A DNA stretch of 64,000 nucleotides from DATAPD01 sp036265385 (GCA_036265385.1 DATAPD010000020.1:124001-188000); one strand, 5' to 3'; shown: positions 33,814-42,159, counted from the stretch's first letter. Program-made: numbers and translations. The notes: generated by a model from the letters alone, not told the origin.

Positions 33814-34953
33814 CTACTGGTGCTTTTTGAAGCGGGTGATGCTGAATTGAGGTTCGGCGGGGCGACCCTGAAGCACCATGCCCGCCATCAATTCGCCGAC
33901 CGCTGGGCCATTCTTAAATCCATGACCAGAGCCGCCGCCGGCAAGCCACACATTGGAAGCGTCAGGATGTCGGTCGAGGATGTAGTCGTGATCTGGAGTG
34001 TTTTCGTACTGGCAAACGCGAGTTTCAACGATGGGAGCGCCTTTCAGTCCGGGGAAGCGGAATGCCACGTATTTTTTTGCTTCCTCGGCACGGTTCGGAT
34101 CGATCAGTCGATCTTGTGACGTCGGATCAAACGAAGGTCCGCGAGTGTCGTCTGCTACCTTGAAACCGCGCTCCTGATTTCCGGGAATGCCATACATGAA
34201 ATGATCGCGGTGATCTGCCCAAACAGGAAGGTTTCCAGCGTTATAGCGTGGATCGCCAGCGGGTGTTCCGAAGAAGATTACATCCTGCCGCGTTGCTTCG
34301 AGATTTTGACCAATCGTAGTCGGAAACAACGTTCCAAGCCAGGGCCCGCAAGCGTAAATGTAATGGTCCGCCGAAAGCTGCGATCCGCTTGAGAGTTGAA
34401 CGCCTGTACCAATGTTTTCTTCTGTCGGCTGAGCCGAAACAGCTCCCTGCAAATAGGTTCCACCTTTTCTGATGAAGTGCTCCACGATCCTTTGGCAAGA
34501 AGCACGAGCGAGCAGATATCCGCTTTGGGGTTCCCAGATTGCCCATCGCACGCGTTCGAAGTTGATTTGGGGCCAACGCTTGCGCAGTTCTTCGACCGGG
34601 AGTTCCTCATAGGCAATTCGGGCTGCCTTCAGCGGAGCAAGCGATGCCTTCTCGAAACTGTCATCTTCTTCTGCCATCCAGAGCACGCCGATGGAATGGA
34701 AGAAGTGCTCGTTCCATTGCCTCTCGTGTTCTCTCCACAGGGTCATGGAACGGGCGGACATTTCTGTGTAAGGCTGGTCGGGACCATAGGCGCCCCGGAT
34801 GACGCGTGTCTCGCCACCCGAAGATGATCTCGAGTTTCCGGGTCCCCACGAATCAATCAGAGTTACTGACGCGCCCTGCCTTTGCAGGTACAGAGCTGTC
34901 CATACTCCGAAGGCGCCAGCGCCTACCACGATTGTCTTGGGACCCTTTGCCAT
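33814..34953 (-). CDS. FAD-dependent amine/amino-acid oxidase (DAO family)
   Basis: 379 residues. An N-terminal Rossmann motif, VVGAGAFGVWTALYLQRQGA (about 10-29), then SGGETRVIRGAYG, the pattern found in monomeric sarcosine oxidase and N-methyltryptophan oxidase, and a C-terminal FAD contact WLAGGGSGHGFKNGPAVGE. These enzymes oxidise secondary or N-methyl amines, releasing H2O2; the substrate is open. No signal peptide. It is convergent with apbC and divergent from hrcA. Unlike monomeric sarcosine oxidases there is no obvious Cys for covalent flavin in the GxxxCP position. Confidence 0.87.
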   Translation of the reverse strand: MAKGPKTIVVGAGAFGVWTALYLQRQGASVTLIDSWGPGNSRSSSGGETRVIRGAYGPDQPYTEMSARSMTLWREHERQWNEHFFHSIGVLWMAEEDDSFEKASLAPLKAARIAYEELPVEELRKRWPQINFERVRWAIWEPQSGYLLARASCQRIVEHFIRKGGTYLQGAVSAQPTEENIGTGVQLSSGSQLSADHYIYACGPWLGTLFPTTIGQNLEATRQDVIFFGTPAGDPRYNAGNLPVWADHRDHFMYGIPGNQERGFKVADDTRGPSFDPTSQDRLIDPNRAEEAKKYVAFRFPGLKGAPIVETRVCQYENTPDHDYILDRHPDASNVWLAGGGSGHGFKNGPAVGELMAGMVLQGRPAEPQFSITRFKKHQ

Positions 34954-35038
34954 AGGACTTGAGATTGATCGGAAGTTATCGAACGGAACCGAGGAGAATA
35001 CCTTTTCATCTCTACTACTTCAATCCACTACGGCGTCC

Positions 35039-35068
35039 TTGACAGGGTTTCGCTCAGGTTCCTATCAT
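35039..35068 (+). promoter_or_regulatory. Sigma-70 promoter of the hrcA-grpE-dnaJ operon
   Basis: TTGACA (35039-35044), an 18-bp spacer and TATCAT (35063-35068). It predicts a start near 35075 and a 70-nt leader with an inverted repeat CTATCT (35097-35102) / AGATAG (35122-35127). No CIRCE element is present in this region. Confidence 0.6.
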
Positions 35069-35144
35069 GCGCACAGGGGCCGTGCTGCAACTTTATCTAT
35101 CTGCTTGCATCTAAAGAGATTAGATAGCGAGGCGCAGGAGTAGC

Positions 35145-36197
35145 GTGCCGAAAGAGTCTATGACATCAGGACCAAGTGGCGAACGGGAACGGGAGATTCT
35201 TACAGCGGTGGTGGAAACCTTCATTTCCACCGGCGAGCCTGTAGGTTCGCGGACTTTGTCGCGGGGGAATCGTGAGGGCTTGAGTCCGGCGACGATTCGC
35301 AACGTCATGGCAGACTTGGTTGATGCAGGTTTTCTGGAACAACCACACACGTCTGCAGGCCGGATTCCGACAGCGGAGGCTTATCGCTACTACGTCGAGC
35401 AACTGACTGGGAAGGCGCAACTCTCCAATGAGACCGAGTCAACAATCCAACAGGCGCTAAGCGGAATCACAGATGTGCAGGAATTCATGGAGCGGACCTC
35501 TCACGTATTGTCCTTACTCTCGCATAACGTTGGAGTGACGGTTGCAACCACTGGATCGCGAAATGCTTTAGAGCATGTTTATTTTTCCCGGCTCGCGGAT
35601 CAGAAAGTTCTGGCAGTCCTTGTAACGAAGTCGGGAGTTGTGAGGGACCGTGTTTTGCGTTTAGATCTGCCTCAGGCAGACCTGGATTTAGCGGCTCGTT
35701 ACATCAACGAGAATTTTCGCGGGTGGACGATGGATCAGATGCGGCAAGAGATTGCTCATCGAATCGAGCAGGAGCGAAATGAATACGACCGACTGATGAA
35801 ATCGATCGAGCAGCTCTACAAGCAGGGAGCGCTAGCTACAAGCGATTCTAGCGACGCTGTCTTTGTGGAAGGCGCAGCAAATCTGCTATCGGTGGATCAG
35901 GACCGGCAAAGATTACAGGAAATGTTGCGTACCCTGGAGGAGAAAGAAAAAGTCGTCAGCCTGCTCGGCGCGTATCTCGATGCCAAACAAGAAGCCGTGC
36001 GAGTAGTGATTGGACTCGATGATGCGCTACCTTCCATGCGTAATTTTGTGCTAATCGGAGCTCCGGCACGAGTGGGTGGAGAGGTTATGGGCTCGCTCGC
36101 AGTGATCGGGCCCACAAGAATGGATTATCAGCACACTATGACCGCCGTGTCGTATATTGCACGGCTTTTTGACAAAGTCTTGAATGAATCTGAGTGA
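35145..36197 (+). CDS. hrcA: Heat-inducible transcription repressor HrcA
   Basis: Represses chaperone operons by binding CIRCE until heat stress titrates it from GroEL. 350 residues: winged-helix N-domain (about 10-90; EREILTAVVETFISTGEPVGSRTL, SPATIRNVMADLVDAGFLEQPHTSAGRIPT), then a GAF-like dimerisation domain and a closing stretch GGEVMGSLAVIGPTRMDY. The start is GTG 35145, five bases after AGGAG. First gene of an operon with grpE (three-base gap) and dnaJ. Its own promoter region lacks CIRCE, so autoregulation in the usual way is not supported by what I see. Confidence 0.96.
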   Translation: MPKESMTSGPSGEREREILTAVVETFISTGEPVGSRTLSRGNREGLSPATIRNVMADLVDAGFLEQPHTSAGRIPTAEAYRYYVEQLTGKAQLSNETESTIQQALSGITDVQEFMERTSHVLSLLSHNVGVTVATTGSRNALEHVYFSRLADQKVLAVLVTKSGVVRDRVLRLDLPQADLDLAARYINENFRGWTMDQMRQEIAHRIEQERNEYDRLMKSIEQLYKQGALATSDSSDAVFVEGAANLLSVDQDRQRLQEMLRTLEEKEKVVSLLGAYLDAKQEAVRVVIGLDDALPSMRNFVLIGAPARVGGEVMGSLAVIGPTRMDYQHTMTAVSYIARLFDKVLNESE

Positions 36198-36200
36198 GTT

Positions 36201-36767
36201 ATGAGTAAGACAAACGGAAAAACAGAATTGAAACAACCGAAGCTGGACATCGAACATGAATTGCCCGCCGGCGAGGAGGGCGAAACAGAAACAACTCCCT
36301 CCTCCATGGTGGTCACGGAAGAGAATGAACTTCAGAAGCTAAAAAATGAGCGCGATGCGCTTCTTGATCGCCTGGCACGATCTCAAGCTGAGTTCGACAA
36401 CGCTCGAAAACGCGCAGCGCGTGAACAGCAGGACTATCGAGATTATGCCTCGGCGGACGTGATTAAAGCCTTATTGCCGGTAATCGATAATTTTGAACGC
36501 GCCCTGAATGCTGCGGAGGGGCAACCATCCGAATTCCGAACTGGGATAGAACTCATCTACAAGCAGCTGCAAGACGTTCTCCAGAAAGCGGGAGTTCGCA
36601 GGGTTGATGCGAAAGGCAAGCAGTTTGATCCTCACGTGCATGAGGCCATCGAAATGGTCGAAACTGAAGACGCTCGTGACCATGAGGTGCTTGAAGAATT
36701 GCAGTCTGGCTATATGCTGAAAGACCGTTTGCTTCGACCCGCCATGGTCAGAGTCGCCAAAAATTAG
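36201..36767 (+). CDS. grpE: Nucleotide exchange factor GrpE
   Basis: Releases ADP from DnaK. 188 residues: a charged N-terminal arm (about 1-50, rich in Glu), a long coiled coil (about 45-100; LQKLKNERDALLDRLARSQAEFDNARKR) and the beta domain ending GYMLKDRLLRPAMVRV, the family signature. It starts three bases after the hrcA stop and precedes dnaJ. dnaK is not in the window. Confidence 0.96.
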   Translation: MSKTNGKTELKQPKLDIEHELPAGEEGETETTPSSMVVTEENELQKLKNERDALLDRLARSQAEFDNARKRAAREQQDYRDYASADVIKALLPVIDNFERALNAAEGQPSEFRTGIELIYKQLQDVLQKAGVRRVDAKGKQFDPHVHEAIEMVETEDARDHEVLEELQSGYMLKDRLLRPAMVRVAKN

Positions 36768-36811
36768 AATCGTGAAGCACTTCGTCTGCCAGTTCAGGAA
36801 GGAATTACGCC

Positions 36812-37936
36812 ATCGCTACGAACGTAAAAAAAGATTTCTACGAACTACTTGGAGTATCCCGCACTGCCACCGAGCAAGAGATCAAGAGTTCTTACCGCAA
36901 GCTGGCCATGCAGTTTCATCCGGATCGGAATCCCGGAAACGCAGAGGCAGAAGAGAAGTTCAAAGAAGTTACTGAAGCGTATACGATCCTGATCGACTCC
37001 GAAAAACGATCGCTTTATGACCGCTTCGGTCACGCCGGAGTACAGGGCGGAGGAGCCACGGCTGGATTCGACCCCACGATCTTCCAGGATTTTACCGACA
37101 TCTTTGGTGAGTTTTTTGGATTTGGTGAAATCTTTGGTGGTGGTCGCAGACGGACACGCGCTCAGCGTGGACCTGATCTGCGCGAGGATCTGGAGCTTGA
37201 ATTCGACGAAGCAGTTTTCGGAACTGAAAAACGTATCAACGTTCGAAAGCATGAAGTATGCGAAGACTGCAGAGGAGCGGGTACCGCGCCGGGCAAAGCT
37301 CCTGTCCAATGTCGCACCTGCGCCGGTCGCGGGCAAGTTCGTTATCAGCAGGGATTTTTCAGTGTTGCCCGCACGTGCTCAACCTGTCAGGGCGCGGGCA
37401 CAGTAATCACGGATCCTTGCCAAAAATGTCAGGGGCAAGGCCGCATACTTCGTGAGCGAGTGGTGGAAGCTAAGGTCCCGGCAGGAGTCGAGAACGGCAC
37501 ACGGATACGTTTTGGCGGCCTGGGAGAAGCCGGCAGCTTTGGCGGACCTCCAGGTGACCTCTATGTCGTACTGCATGTGAAAGAGCACTCGTTCTTCGAA
37601 CGCGTGGAAAACGACCTTTATTGCGTGATTCCGGTATCGTTCACTCAAGCGGCACTGGGGACTGAAATCATGGTTCCCACGATGGAGGGCGAGCACAAGC
37701 TGAAAATTCCGGACGGAACTCAGTCAGGAACCAAGTTTCGTATCCGTAACAAGGGAGTGCCAGTTCTCAATAGCCACGGCAAAGGTGATCTATACGTTGA
37801 GGTTCGGATCCAAACGCCGTCAAAGCTGAACAAACGTCAAAAAGAGCTCTTGCAGGAGCTGGATTCGATCACACACGTCGAAAATAGACCTCAGAACCGC
37901 AGCTTGCTCGACAAGATGAGAAACATTTTCAACTGA
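36812..37936 (+). CDS. dnaJ: Chaperone DnaJ (probable AUC start codon)
   Basis: Co-chaperone that presents substrates to DnaK. J domain (about 6-72; KKDFYELLGVSRTATEQEIK, HPD in FHPDRNPG), a Gly/Phe-rich stretch, four zinc-finger repeats (CEDCRGAG, CRTCAGRG, CSTCQGAG, CQKCQGQG) and the C-terminal peptide-binding domains. The first ordinary start codon, ATG 36908, would remove the first 32 residues, including J-domain helix I and most of helix II. The frame is open upstream to a TGA at 36773, and the only near-start codon in between is ATC at 36812. It begins the expected ATNVKKDFYELL and lies eight bases after AGGAAGGA. I annotate this AUC as the start; a sequencing error (ATG to ATC) is the alternative. 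Confidence 0.85.
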   Translation: MATNVKKDFYELLGVSRTATEQEIKSSYRKLAMQFHPDRNPGNAEAEEKFKEVTEAYTILIDSEKRSLYDRFGHAGVQGGGATAGFDPTIFQDFTDIFGEFFGFGEIFGGGRRRTRAQRGPDLREDLELEFDEAVFGTEKRINVRKHEVCEDCRGAGTAPGKAPVQCRTCAGRGQVRYQQGFFSVARTCSTCQGAGTVITDPCQKCQGQGRILRERVVEAKVPAGVENGTRIRFGGLGEAGSFGGPPGDLYVVLHVKEHSFFERVENDLYCVIPVSFTQAALGTEIMVPTMEGEHKLKIPDGTQSGTKFRIRNKGVPVLNSHGKGDLYVEVRIQTPSKLNKRQKELLQELDSITHVENRPQNRSLLDKMRNIFN

Positions 37937-37971
37937 CCGGCTGCATCTGTTTGGGTGAATCCACAATTCCT

Positions 37972-38685
37972 ATGACCCGCCGCCGGTGGATTGCCGACGA
38001 AGTTCATGACAATCGGGCTGTAATCGTTGGCGATCACGCTGATCATCTCGTGCGAGTTTTGCGAGCGCGGCTCGGACAGATATTCGACATCTCGACTGGA
38101 CGGTCAGTCCGGAGTGGCCGAATCGCATCGATCGAGGAGGCGCGAGTCGAATTTGAACTTGGGGATGAGGTCGGGACAGTGGCGCTCCCCAACGTGTCTG
38201 TTGTTCTCGCCATTTTCAAGTTTGATCGAATGGAGTGGGCCATTGAGAAAGCCACGGAGCTCGGTGTTGCGCGGATTCTGCCGTTTTGTGCAGAGCGTTC
38301 CGATCGACACTTGGTCGTCGCGGCGCGAAAGCGAGTAGAGCGCTGGCGGCGACTTGCGCGACAGGCTTCTGAGCAATCGAGACGAGAAACGATCCCGGAG
38401 ATTACCGACCCGCTAACGGTGAGAGAAGCCGTCTCCTGCAAGGGTACTGTTCGCGTTTTTCTGAGTGAGAATGAAAGAGCAATCCGATTGACAGAAGTTT
38501 TAGGCTCAACTGAGGGGCAGGCCGGAATGGCTCTAGCCGTTGGTCCCGAGGGGGGATGGGCACCACAGGAAGAGAAAGAGTTCCGAGAAACGGGATGGCG
38601 ATCGGCCTCGCTCGGATCGCAAATACTCCGCACCGAAACGGCAGTGATTTCGGCGCTCGCTGTTGTTTTTTCCGAACTTAGTTGA
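37972..38685 (+). CDS. rsmE: 16S rRNA (uracil-1498-N3)-methyltransferase RsmE
   Basis: SPOUT-class methyltransferase that modifies U1498 in the 30S decoding site. About 237 residues: an N-terminal PUA-like RNA-binding part (RRRWIADEVHDNRAVIVGDHADHLVRVLRAR) and a C-terminal trefoil-knot SAM site, LAVGPEGGWAPQEEKEF and SLGSQILRTETAVI, both diagnostic. A TTG at 37951 could add seven residues; ATG 37972 gives the conventional start. It lies behind dnaJ in the chaperone operon, an arrangement seen in many phyla. Confidence 0.93.
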   Translation: MTRRRWIADEVHDNRAVIVGDHADHLVRVLRARLGQIFDISTGRSVRSGRIASIEEARVEFELGDEVGTVALPNVSVVLAIFKFDRMEWAIEKATELGVARILPFCAERSDRHLVVAARKRVERWRRLARQASEQSRRETIPEITDPLTVREAVSCKGTVRVFLSENERAIRLTEVLGSTEGQAGMALAVGPEGGWAPQEEKEFRETGWRSASLGSQILRTETAVISALAVVFSELS

Positions 38686-38734
38686 CACATTCCACAGCAA
38701 AAATCCTCAGGCTTCTCTGCTATGCTCAGCGTAA

Positions 38735-41683
38735 ATGGCTGTAGCGAAGAAGCCGAATCCCATCCGAGAGTTCGTTCCTGATCAAAAGCAGAAGGTCGCA
38801 ATCGAGCACGTCCACGGACCACTGCTGGTCATTGCCGGAGCAGGAACAGGCAAGACTTCGGTACTAGTTCAACGAATCGCTTACCTGATTCGGGAAGGCC
38901 ACGCCAAAGCGGACGAGATTCTCGCTCTCACTTACACCGATAACGCCGCGACTGAGATGCGCGGGCGAGTGCGCGAAGCGCTGCCAGAGCACGATGCTTC
39001 GAAGCTTCATGCGCAGACTTTCCATGCCTACTGCAACGGCTTGCTGCACCGAACGGGTCGACAGTTTCGGGTGCTCGACGACAAGGACCTTTGGATTTTC
39101 CTTCGGCGGCGCATTCGTGAACTGAATCTTTCGCACTACACCCGTGCTGCCAACGTGGGTCAGTTTCTGAACGATCTGCTGGATTTTTTGCGCCGTTGCC
39201 AGGATGAGTTGGTAACTCCGGAACGATATGAGGAGTATGTAAACCGCCTTTCCCGGGGAGAAGTATGCGTGCCTCGAGTGTCTCATTCGAAGGAGGCCAT
39301 CCCCGAAGAGGAAACTGTTGCCCGCTGCCAGGAGATTGCAGGAGTTTTCACAACATTAGAGAAATGGCTGGCTGAACAGAACCTGGGTACGTTCAGCCAC
39401 ATGATCACGAAAGCCCACGATCTGCTTTATGGGGATTCAACTGTGCGCGAGGAGGAGATCAGCCGCTTTCGGTACATCCTGGTCGACGAATTCCAGGATG
39501 CTAACTATGCACAGATTCGAATCGTGTCTGCATTGGCGGGCACCGCAAGGAATATCTTTGCCGTGGGAGATCCAGACCAGTCGATTTACCGCTTCCGAGG
39601 AGCATCCAGCGCCGCCTTTGCGCTCTTTCAGCGGATGTTTCCGGAAACGCAGTTGGTAGTGCTGGACCAGAATCGTCGGTCGAGGAAGCCTATTCTGCAG
39701 TGCGCATATTCAGTAATTGCGAAGAACCCGGTTTTCAGCGGAGAAGCTCAGAAGCTTGCCTACGAACGACTGCCGCTAGTATCGGTTCGTGATCAAATCA
39801 CAGGGGCAAGTTCTCTCGGCGCTGCCATGCCGGTTCAGATCGCCACTTGGAGCGCCAGGGAACTCGAGGCGGCAGATCTCATTAATGAACTACGTTCTAA
39901 GCGGAGACAGCTGCGCTGCCCATGGAGCTCCTTTGCAGTCCTGTACAGGACTCACAGCCATCGGGACGAGTTGGTGGAGGAGCTAATCCAGAACTCAATT
40001 CCTTTCACGATCGAAAACATGGATGTTCTGGATACGAGTGAGGTACGCGATCTATTGGCCGGTCTCGGGGCGGCTGTTTCCGTCGGAGATTCGGCCAGCC
40101 TGTTTCGGGTTGCTGCGATGCCGCGTTTCGGGATTGAGGCCAAGGAACTCCGAGCGGCCATGAAAGCTGCAGGTCGCGCCGCCCTGCTGGCCGGAGTTTT
40201 ACCTGATGTGAAGAACGGGCCTGCGGTGCTGGAGGCGGTGAGTCAAGCCAAGGAGATTTTAAACAGCCGCGAATGTAAGGTCCGACATGCTCTCGAGCTG
40301 GTCGCTCGACACTTCGAAGTGGATTGCAGTTTACCCTCGGTACAAGCTGTTCTGGATTTCGCATCCGGCTGGGAGCGAAAACCGATTACGCAAACCGGAC
40401 GGCCAGAGGAGTTCCTCGAATACCTCGAATATTTCGCGGAGGCGGGAGGCAGTGTGCCCCTTGGGGCCAACGATGAAGATGCGGTCCGTCTCATGACGGT
40501 ACATGCTGCAAAGGGCTTGGAATTCGATCACGTTTCCATCTTGCGAGCGTATAAAGGCTGTTTTCCCAATAATTATCGAGAGCCACTGGTAGCTTTTCCA
40601 CGCGAACTCCGCTCGCCCGATTCTCTTTCAGATGACGAAGGTAGCGTGCTCAACGAACAGGAAGAGCGGCGCCTCTTCTACGTTGCTATGACGCGCGCGC
40701 GCGAGTCTCTGACCATTTATGCCAAGAACGGGGTAGGCAAGGTCGACCCCACGCCCGCAGGTTTTATCCGGGAACTTCTTGCGGATAAGAAGGCAGACGT
40801 TTTTAGAAATCATCGCGCAGCGCGAGCCATGCAGGTTGACCTGTTTGCGGAAGAAGAGACGTTCGTTCTTCCGAATTCCAACGCCTCGAATTGGTTCTCG
40901 ATGCCGCCACAGGAAGGACTGATTTCTTCGCTGAGTGCGAGTGCGATTGATATCTACGAGCGTTGTCCGATGCGCTTTAAACTGGAACGCGATTGGAACA
41001 TTCCCCGAGAAGTATCAGCTGCGCTTCACTACGGCTCAGCGATGCATCGAGCCTTGTTGGCTTACTACGAAGCAGTGCGTCATGGACGTGAGATCAACGA
41101 CGAGGCGGTCATCGACGTATTCCTGTCCACGCTAGCCGATGCCGGTATCGAGGAAAGGTATCAGCATGATCTGTATGAGCTGCAGGGTGTGGAACAGCTG
41201 CGCACGTTCCTGCACGCGGTAAGAAGAGCACCGCAACCAGAGATTGCAGAAACTGAAGCCTCATTCACGATTCAGGTTGGACAGGCGACGATTCGCGGGC
41301 GAATTGATCGTATGGATCGTTTGGAAGATGGAACGATGGCGATCGTTGATTACAAAACCGGAAAGGCTCGATCGCAGAAGGATGCCGACGAGAGCCTGCA
41401 ATTATCGATCTATGCTTTAGCCGCTCAGGAGAAGTGGGCCACCGTGGCGAGCAGGATTGCGTTTCACAATCTGGAAGACAACAGCCGGATTGAAACGCTG
41501 AGAGATCAGTATGCGTTGAACGCAGCGCGTTTGAAGGTTGAAAAAGTGGCGGCAGATATCGTCGCAGGTAAGTTTCCCGCGAAACCGGGCTTTCAATGCG
41601 GCTCTTGCCCTTACCGTAATCTTTGTCCGGCGACTGAAAGAAACGTCGCGCCTGTGAAGGCAATCAGTGCCGCTCGAGCCTGA
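38735..41683 (+). CDS. UvrD/PcrA-type helicase fused to an AddB-like Fe-S RecB nuclease domain
   Basis: 982 residues. SF1A helicase motifs: GAGTGKTSVLVQ (Walker A), LTYTDNAATEM (Ia), LVDEFQDANYAQ (II), GDPDQSIYRFRGA (III), LMTVHAAKGLEFDHV (V) and RRLFYVAMTRARESL (VI). The C-terminal part (about 730-970) is a PD-(D/E)xK nuclease with IVDYKTGKA, framed by four cysteines: Cys744 in YERCPMRFK and Cys955, 958 and 964 in CGSCPYRNLCP. This is the C...C-x2-C-x5-C iron-sulfur staple of AddB/RecB-like nucleases. A single-chain helicase-nuclease would suit double-strand break resection or processing of foreign DNA. A terminator follows. Confidence 0.93.
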   Translation: MAVAKKPNPIREFVPDQKQKVAIEHVHGPLLVIAGAGTGKTSVLVQRIAYLIREGHAKADEILALTYTDNAATEMRGRVREALPEHDASKLHAQTFHAYCNGLLHRTGRQFRVLDDKDLWIFLRRRIRELNLSHYTRAANVGQFLNDLLDFLRRCQDELVTPERYEEYVNRLSRGEVCVPRVSHSKEAIPEEETVARCQEIAGVFTTLEKWLAEQNLGTFSHMITKAHDLLYGDSTVREEEISRFRYILVDEFQDANYAQIRIVSALAGTARNIFAVGDPDQSIYRFRGASSAAFALFQRMFPETQLVVLDQNRRSRKPILQCAYSVIAKNPVFSGEAQKLAYERLPLVSVRDQITGASSLGAAMPVQIATWSARELEAADLINELRSKRRQLRCPWSSFAVLYRTHSHRDELVEELIQNSIPFTIENMDVLDTSEVRDLLAGLGAAVSVGDSASLFRVAAMPRFGIEAKELRAAMKAAGRAALLAGVLPDVKNGPAVLEAVSQAKEILNSRECKVRHALELVARHFEVDCSLPSVQAVLDFASGWERKPITQTGRPEEFLEYLEYFAEAGGSVPLGANDEDAVRLMTVHAAKGLEFDHVSILRAYKGCFPNNYREPLVAFPRELRSPDSLSDDEGSVLNEQEERRLFYVAMTRARESLTIYAKNGVGKVDPTPAGFIRELLADKKADVFRNHRAARAMQVDLFAEEETFVLPNSNASNWFSMPPQEGLISSLSASAIDIYERCPMRFKLERDWNIPREVSAALHYGSAMHRALLAYYEAVRHGREINDEAVIDVFLSTLADAGIEERYQHDLYELQGVEQLRTFLHAVRRAPQPEIAETEASFTIQVGQATIRGRIDRMDRLEDGTMAIVDYKTGKARSQKDADESLQLSIYALAAQEKWATVASRIAFHNLEDNSRIETLRDQYALNAARLKVEKVAADIVAGKFPAKPGFQCGSCPYRNLCPATERNVAPVKAISAARA

Positions 41684-41698
41684 GTAAAAGATTGGGCC

Positions 41699-41740
41699 AA
41701 AAAAACTTTGGGGACGCTTTTGGCGTCCCCGCGTTTTTTT
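41699..41740. terminator. Bidirectional intrinsic terminator
   Basis: GGGGACGC (41710-41717), a five-base loop, GCGTCCCC (41723-41730). On the plus strand GCG and seven T follow (41731-41740), ending the helicase transcript. On the minus strand the same hairpin is followed by AAAG and seven T (from the A-run at 41699-41706), ending the mini-gene transcript that comes from the right. Confidence 0.88.
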
Positions 41741-41753
41741 ACTTTAGAACTGC

Positions 41754-41798
41754 TTAGTGTTTCTTTTTCTTCTTCGCAGCTTTCTTCTTGGTTGCCAT
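41754..41798 (-). CDS. 14-residue lysine-rich mini-protein
   Basis: ATG to TAA encodes MATKKKAAKKKKKH: eight lysines in 14 residues. GGGAG stands nine bases before the ATG (41812-41808). Just upstream of that, TTCCAT/ATGGAA forms a small hairpin (41813-41829) that could mask the site. A near-consensus promoter lies at 41891-41863 and a bidirectional terminator at 41740-41699, so the whole unit is a transcript of about 155 nt. The peptide resembles the AK-rich tails of histone H1-like proteins and could bind nucleic acid. Equally, the transcript could act as a small RNA. No function is known to me. Confidence 0.6.
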   Translation of the reverse strand: MATKKKAAKKKKKH

Positions 41799-41862
41799 GG
41801 ATCTATTCTCCCTTCCATTCTTCATGGAAATTTGCAACGGTATTTTGTTGCAACTGATTGAA

Positions 41863-41891
41863 TGTATAGAGTCAATAAAAAGTGATGTCAA
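41863..41891 (-). promoter_or_regulatory. Near-consensus sigma-70 promoter of the mini-gene
   Basis: On the minus strand TTGACA (41891-41886), a 17-bp spacer and TATACA (41868-41863). The best sigma-70 match I found in the window. The leader of about 57 nt carries two copies of TTGCAAC. Confidence 0.75.
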
Positions 41892-42090
41892 GAGAAAAAT
41901 GATCGTTCAGCTTCACTCGAACGATGTACCAAAGTCACCGAGCGCAATGCGGAACCGAAAATGACGCTCTCGCGGATCGAGTGCACTCAGCTTGTGTGAG
42001 AGGAATACGAATTTTGATCACGCCATGCCGATCGAGAATTCTTGCATGTGCAGGAAGAGATCTCTCGTTGCAATTGAGACGACGTGATGT

Positions 42091-42126
42091 GATGTGCATC
42101 CCGTTTGTGCGAAGCACATCTATAAT
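42091..42126 (+). promoter_or_regulatory. Thiolase promoter with operator-like inverted repeat
   Basis: A consensus -10 box TATAAT at 42121-42126, directly preceded by the inverted repeat GATGTGC (42091-42097) / GCACATC (42114-42120), which covers the -35 position. No good -35 hexamer exists, so the repeat is probably the site of an activator or a repressor. Leader of about 27 nt. Confidence 0.55.
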
Positions 42127-42159
42127 GTAGTAAGCGAAGAATCATTTAGGAGCTTATTT

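Noticed and set aside
36772..36975. A 67-codon frame at the dnaJ start that might mean a frameshift
   Set aside because: It is out of frame with the J domain and its translation is Arg-rich noise. The J domain reads intact in the true frame from the ATC at 36812.
38043..38822. A 259-codon open frame on the minus strand across rsmE
   Set aside because: It is the shadow of rsmE and the start of the helicase gene; the translation is Ser/Arg/Thr-rich with no domain. The same applies to long antisense frames at 51119-51886, 27017-27637, 47967-48665 and 62447-62932.
41924..42130. A 68-codon plus-strand frame in the mini-gene/thiolase gap
   Set aside because: It has no ribosome-binding site, its composition is unlike the neighbours, and it runs into the thiolase promoter.
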